Assembly: GCA_005798965.1 (NCBI GenBank)
Contig: SYIB01000087.1
Span: 1-27,316, forward strand
Source of the DNA: Planctomycetia bacterium
Lineage (GTDB): Bacteria; Planctomycetota; Phycisphaerae; Phycisphaerales; SM1A02
Direction of reading: 5' to 3'
Length of the DNA stretch: 27,316 nt
Shown: positions 24,455 to 27,316 of the stretch, piece after piece
Numbering within the stretch: position 1 is the first letter of the stretch
How the letters are laid out: every line of letters begins with the position of its first letter
The notes under the pieces: model-generated
Told to the model about the DNA's origin: nothing
The model's database searches: none
What the model saw: the letters and a program-made list of their open reading frames with translations, nothing else
Program-made: the position numbers and the translations under genes

Positions 24455-24801
24455 CTGTTTTCCAGATCGCGCTGTTGGCGGCCATCGCAACCACCGTGAC
24501 TGCGACCCTGGTGTTGGGACGCAGGGGCAGCCTCCCCAGAGGCATTGCGGCGATCCTCGTGGCCGGGTGTTCCGTGGGCGCGGTCTTCGTGATCGAGCCC
24601 GACTGGGCGACCGCCCTGGCGCGGCTTTTGGGCATCGGCCGAGGTGCCGACCTCGTGCTCTACCTGCTGGTCTTGGCCACGTCATGGGGATTCCTGAGCA
24701 TGTACATGCGCCTGCGCGCGGTCCGACGCGACATGACCGTGCTGGTCCGCCGGATGGCCCTCGACGACGCGGACCGGGACCAGCGCCCCCCGAACACATG
24801 A
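24451..24801 (+). CDS. DUF2304 membrane protein, partner of the preceding GT2 (116 aa)
   Basis: The protein has three hydrophobic segments: an N-terminal span (FQIALLAAIATTVTATLVL), a second (IAAILVAGCSVGAVFVI) and a third (VLYLLVLATSWGFLSMYM). LARLLGIGRGADLVLYLLV between them is the signature of DUF2304. A basic, charged C-terminal helix follows. DUF2304 proteins are almost always next to a GT2 of the polyprenyl-phosphate type and are thought to anchor or assist it. The ATG overlaps the GT2 stop (ATGA). The next gene begins 84 bases downstream, after site C. Confidence 0.87.
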   Translation: MTVFQIALLAAIATTVTATLVLGRRGSLPRGIAAILVAGCSVGAVFVIEPDWATALARLLGIGRGADLVLYLLVLATSWGFLSMYMRLRAVRRDMTVLVRRMALDDADRDQRPPNT

Positions 24802-24821
24802 CGTATCGAACCGGGCTGGCG

Positions 24822-24836
24822 AAATTCCGGAAATTT
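24822..24836 (+). promoter_or_regulatory. Palindromic AAATTCCGGAAATTT site C, upstream of the mini dockerin-tail gene
   Basis: The sequence is GAAATTCCGGAAATTTCC (24821-24838). The palindrome centred at 24828/24829 (core TTCCGGAA) is overlapped by a second one, GGAAATTTCC. Thirteen bases, TTCCGGAAATTTC, are identical to site B in the same orientation relative to the gene. It lies 20 bases past the DUF2304 stop and 57 bases before the ATG. Confidence 0.5.
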
Positions 24837-24848
24837 CCAAGCTACGAT

Positions 24849-24876
24849 TTGCCGGAATGGGACCGGGGAGTAGAGT
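24849..24876 (+). promoter_or_regulatory. Candidate promoter: TTGCCG - 16 - TAGAGT
   Basis: TTGCCG (24849-24854) and TAGAGT (24871-24876) are 16 bases apart; the ATG at 24886 follows nine bases after the -10. Site C would then be centred about 57 bases upstream of the start codon, a usual place for an activator. The match is moderate and no strong Shine-Dalgarno is at normal distance. Confidence 0.35.
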
Positions 24877-24885
24877 CGAGTCGCC

Positions 24886-25224
24886 ATGACGCATGCAATC
24901 GCTTCCGTTCTTCTCTGCTCCTTCGGTCTCGCCGCCTTGATCCCGGCTGCCCTTCCGGCACCGCGCGACCGAGGCGACAACGGACTGCAGGCCCCCAAGA
25001 ACGATGACTTTTCCAGTGGTCACAAGTTGATGGGATCGGGTTCTGGCTCCGGCGCCCCGCCGTGCCCGGCTGACCTCGACAACAACGGTACCGTCGACGG
25101 CGGCGACCTCGGGCTGATGCTCTCCGCGTGGGGAACCTCGGGCGGCGATGCCTCCGGCAACGGCAGCACGGACGGCAAGGACCTCGGCATCTTGCTGAGC
25201 GCGTGGGGCCCCTGCGCGCAGTGA
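24886..25224 (+). CDS. Small secreted protein made almost only of a dockerin-like tail (112 aa)
   Basis: A signal peptide (about 1-25: MTHAIASVLLCSFGLAAL, then AALPA) is followed by a short charged linker, a GSGSGSG spacer, and the tail from about residue 60. Two EF-hand-like loops (DLDNNGTVDGGD and DASGNGSTDGKD) lie before LGLMLSAWG and LGILLSAWG, and the protein ends WGPCAQ. A Cys precedes the first loop and another is third from the end, as in the two large dockerin-tailed proteins. No other domain fits in the length. It could be a free adaptor, a competitor for the partner of the large proteins, or a peptide carrier. It has its own upstream palindrome and a hairpin after the stop, so it is probably monocistronic. 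Confidence 0.85.
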   Translation: MTHAIASVLLCSFGLAALIPAALPAPRDRGDNGLQAPKNDDFSSGHKLMGSGSGSGAPPCPADLDNNGTVDGGDLGLMLSAWGTSGGDASGNGSTDGKDLGILLSAWGPCAQ

Positions 25225-25230
25225 TCACCC

Positions 25231-25249
25231 GCCTCGCTGGCAGCGAGGC
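25231..25249 (+). terminator. Hairpin after the mini dockerin-tail gene, terminator candidate
   Basis: GCCTCGCT and AGCGAGGC form a perfect 8-base-pair stem with a GGC loop, six bases past the stop at 25224. No T-run follows, so intrinsic termination is unproven, but such hairpins often end transcripts in high-GC genomes. It would separate the small gene from rfbB. Confidence 0.4.
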
Positions 25250-25271
25250 CGCGTTCGAATGTCCGTGCCCA

Positions 25272-25277
25272 TACGCT
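25272..25277 (+). promoter_or_regulatory. Candidate -10 box TACGCT for leaderless rfbB
   Basis: TACGCT is followed by CCCTGCT and the GTG at 25285, the same hexamer and seven-base spacing as before the GT2 at 10711. No Shine-Dalgarno is present in the 60-base gap. Confidence 0.35.
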
Positions 25278-25284
25278 CCCTGCT

Positions 25285-26340
25285 GTGGCAAGTCTGGTCA
25301 CTGGTGGTGCAGGTTTCATCGGCAGCGCGTTCGTGCACGCGTGGTGCGCCCAGTCGCCCGAGCCGATCGTCACGCTTGATCTGCTGACCTACGCGGGCAA
25401 CCTCGACAACCTTGCAACGCTGCCAGAAGCCGCGCCGCACCGATTTGTGCGCGGCGATGTGCGCGATCCCGGGACGTTGCGGCGGCTGCTGGACGAGGTC
25501 CAGCCGAGGGCAATCGTGCACTTCGCCGCGGAGACGCACGTCGATCGATCCATCAAGGGTGCCGACGCATTCGTGTCCACCAACGTCGGCGGCACCGCGT
25601 GCCTGCTGCAGGCATGCACCGACCATCTGGGTGAGCGAAGCCATGCCGAACGCAGTGGATTCCGTTTCATCCACGTGTCAACTGACGAGGTCTTCGGATC
25701 GCTCAGCCCCGACGAACCCGCGTTTCACCGCGCCAGCCACTATCGCCCCAACAGCCCGTACGCCGCAAGCAAGGCCGCAGCTGACCATCTCGTTCGGGCG
25801 TGGCATGTCACCCACGGGCTCCCCACGATCACGACACACTGCTCCAACAACTACGGCCCGCGCCAGTTCCCCGAGAAGCTCATCCCCTTGTGCATCGCGC
25901 GCGCCACCGCCGGCGAGAGCATCCCGATCTACGGGGATGGACGACAGGTCCGCGACTGGCTGCATGTGGATGATCACTGCGCGGCCTTGCGAGCGGTGCT
26001 CGAACAGGGCGTGCCAGGATCGACCTATCTCATCGGCGGTCACGGGGAGTGCGCCAACATCGATCTCGTGCGGTCGCTGTGCGGTGCACTCGACGAGGCG
26101 CGCCCCACCAGCGCGCCGCACGCGAGCCTCATCCGGTTCGTCACGGATCGCCCCGGACACGACCGTCGGTATGCCATCGATGCCTCCTCCACGCGCGACG
26201 AACTCGGCTGGGCGCCACGACATTCCCTCACGGACGGCCTGCGCGAAACGGTCCGCTGGTACCTGACGAACGAGGTGTGGCTTGAACGCATCCGCTCGGG
26301 TGCCTATGCGTCGTGGGTGCGGGAGCAGTACGGCCCATGA
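25285..26340 (+). CDS. rfbB: dTDP-glucose 4,6-dehydratase
   Basis: This is an extended-SDR enzyme with the NAD-binding TGGAGFIGS at 6-14, the catalytic STDEVFG at 132-138 (Thr133, Asp134, Glu135) and Tyr159-x3-Lys163 (YAASK). YGDGRQVRDWLHVDDH and NNYGPRQFPEKLIP complete the RmlB/RfbB signature. It converts dTDP-glucose to dTDP-4-keto-6-deoxyglucose in the cytoplasm, the second step of dTDP-rhamnose synthesis. At 351 residues the length is normal. The GTG start places the Rossmann motif at the correct distance. It is the first gene of a run rfbB-rfbD-rfbA; rfbC is not seen and may lie beyond the window. Confidence 0.96.
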   Translation: MASLVTGGAGFIGSAFVHAWCAQSPEPIVTLDLLTYAGNLDNLATLPEAAPHRFVRGDVRDPGTLRRLLDEVQPRAIVHFAAETHVDRSIKGADAFVSTNVGGTACLLQACTDHLGERSHAERSGFRFIHVSTDEVFGSLSPDEPAFHRASHYRPNSPYAASKAAADHLVRAWHVTHGLPTITTHCSNNYGPRQFPEKLIPLCIARATAGESIPIYGDGRQVRDWLHVDDHCAALRAVLEQGVPGSTYLIGGHGECANIDLVRSLCGALDEARPTSAPHASLIRFVTDRPGHDRRYAIDASSTRDELGWAPRHSLTDGLRETVRWYLTNEVWLERIRSGAYASWVREQYGP

Positions 26341-27224
26341 AGGTGCTGCTGCTTGGGGCACGCGGGCAACTCGGCGCAGCGATCAGCCGCGTCGCGCCGA
26401 CAGCCTGGGGCCTGACGGCTGCCGACCGGACGGTGGCAGACCTTGCGTCCCCGGGGCAGGTTGCTGACCTGATCGTGCGGATCAGGCCCGCGGTCGTGAT
26501 CAACGCCGCCGCCTGGACCGATGTCGATGGCGCTGAGTCATCTGAAGCCCTCGCCACCCGAATCAACGGCGACGCCGTCGCCGAGGCGGCGCAGGCATGC
26601 GGCCGGGTCGGCTCGCAACTGGTGCAAGTCTCGACGGATTACGTTTTCGACGGGAGCGGCGATCTCCCCTGGACGGAGGCGAGCGAACCCGCGCCACTGA
26701 ATGCCTACGGACGGAGCAAACTCGTGGGAGAGCGAGCATGCCTCGAGGCAGGTCATGCCATGATCGTGCGGACCAGCTGGCTTCATGGGGGCTCTGGTCG
26801 CAACTTCGTGCGCAGCATTCTCGGCGCCGCTGCGGAGCATGACACGCTACGGGTCGTCAGCGATCAGGTCGGCGCACCGACCGAGGCCGCTTGGCTGGCC
26901 GCCACCATCGTCGATCTGGCTGATCGGCTCGCTCGGGGTGGCGACGTGCCCCCGATCGTGCACGCCGTACCGTCGGGGCACGCGTCGTGGCACGAGGTTG
27001 CCTGCCACGCGCTGCGCACGGCATCCGTGCTGGGGGCAAACCTCCGCTGCACCGCCGATGGCATCACGCCGGTGTCATCAGCCGATTACCCTCTGAAGGC
27101 CATGCGACCCATGAACTCGCGACTCGACGGCCGTCGGCTCGATGCACTCGTCGCGTCAGCGCGCCCGTCGTGGACCGTGGGTGTGGACGCGACGGTGCGC
27201 TCGCTCGTCCGAGGTGGTTCGTGA
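26337..27224 (+). CDS. rfbD: dTDP-4-dehydrorhamnose reductase
   Basis: An SDR-type reductase opens MKVLLLGARGQLG (nucleotide loop GARGQLG 7-13), has NAAAWTDVDGAES, STDYVFDGS, the catalytic Tyr124-x3-Lys128 (YGRSK) and RTSWLHG, all typical of RmlD/RfbD. It makes dTDP-L-rhamnose from dTDP-4-keto-rhamnose using NAD(P)H. The 295-residue length is normal. The ATG at 26337 overlaps the rfbB stop (ATGA), and a longer in-frame start at 26313 is rejected. The next gene, rfbA, overlaps as GTGA. Confidence 0.95.
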   Translation: MKVLLLGARGQLGAAISRVAPTAWGLTAADRTVADLASPGQVADLIVRIRPAVVINAAAWTDVDGAESSEALATRINGDAVAEAAQACGRVGSQLVQVSTDYVFDGSGDLPWTEASEPAPLNAYGRSKLVGERACLEAGHAMIVRTSWLHGGSGRNFVRSILGAAAEHDTLRVVSDQVGAPTEAAWLAATIVDLADRLARGGDVPPIVHAVPSGHASWHEVACHALRTASVLGANLRCTADGITPVSSADYPLKAMRPMNSRLDGRRLDALVASARPSWTVGVDATVRSLVRGGS

Positions 27225-27316
27225 CCCGTCGCGGCATCCTGCTCGCCGGGGGTGCGGGAACGCGACTCCACCCAGCCACGCTGGTCGTGAGCAAGCAGCT
27301 GCTGCCGGTCTATGAC
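27221..27316 (+). CDS. rfbA: Glucose-1-phosphate thymidylyltransferase (5' part)
   Basis: The first 32 codons are inside the window and the frame is open to the edge. They read GILLAGGAGTRLHPATL and SKQLLPVYD, the nucleotide-binding signature of RmlA/RfbA-type thymidylyltransferases, which make dTDP-glucose from dTTP and glucose-1-phosphate. The GTG start overlaps the rfbD stop (GTGA), so the gene is translationally coupled. Identification as RfbA, rather than a related nucleotidyltransferase, is also supported by the neighbours. Confidence 0.9.
   Translation, partial: MTRRGILLAGGAGTRLHPATLVVSKQLLPVYD

Overview
The window reads as chromosomal DNA of a high-GC planctomycete, most likely class Phycisphaerae. 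The main sign is three secreted proteins that end in a twin ADL-x-GxG-xxDGxDLG-xxL-xxWG tail, the dockerin-like ('GC-type dockerin') tail known from that group. Two of them also carry long runs of aspartate-rich DCNxNGxPDxC repeats and PA14 modules. The assignment is by family recognition; no rRNA marker is present. I see no tRNA, rRNA, insertion sequence, phage gene or CRISPR array, and no gene-free stretch longer than about 110 bases.

Layout. 1-204: the 3' end of a YbgC-type acyl-CoA thioesterase on the plus strand. 259-7372 (minus): two large secreted, calcium-repeat, dockerin-tailed proteins (1223 aa with PA14, LamG and a duplicated module; 700 aa with three PA14 modules) flanking a 405-aa protein of unknown function. 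7454-10711 (minus): GT2, GT4 and an alkaline-phosphatase-superfamily (sulfatase-like) enzyme in one transcription unit. 10778-12632 (plus): two tandem paralogous GT2 enzymes, divergent from the previous unit. 12629-23690 (minus): a tightly packed nine-gene operon holding a polytopic TPR protein (TMTC-like), a GT2, a second polytopic TPR protein, a GT2, a sulfotransferase, a GT2 of the Glyco_tranf_2_4 type, a PglK/MsbA-like ABC exporter, a GT8-like transferase and a methyltransferase. Six of its eight junctions are 4-base ATGA/GTGA overlaps. 23738-24801 (plus): a polyprenyl-phosphate-type GT2 with a DUF2304 membrane partner. 24886-25224: a 112-aa secreted protein that is little more than a dockerin-like tail. 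25285-27316 (plus): rfbB, rfbD and the start of rfbA (dTDP-rhamnose synthesis), again joined by ATGA/GTGA overlaps.

How it may work together (inference). The locus looks like a surface-glycan factory. rfbBDA supply dTDP-sugar; nine glycosyltransferases build a chain, probably on a polyprenyl carrier; a sulfotransferase and a methyltransferase decorate it; the ABC protein exports it; and one or both polytopic TPR proteins may use lipid-linked sugars outside the membrane. The secreted dockerin-tailed proteins sit on both sides of this factory.

The most notable new signal is a near-identical palindrome, core TTCCGGAAAT, upstream of all three dockerin-tailed genes and, by eye, nowhere else in the window. 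It suggests a shared regulator, or another shared element, for this class of secreted protein. A second signal is a recurring TANNNT box 6-9 bases before starts that lack a Shine-Dalgarno sequence, which suggests leaderless transcripts.
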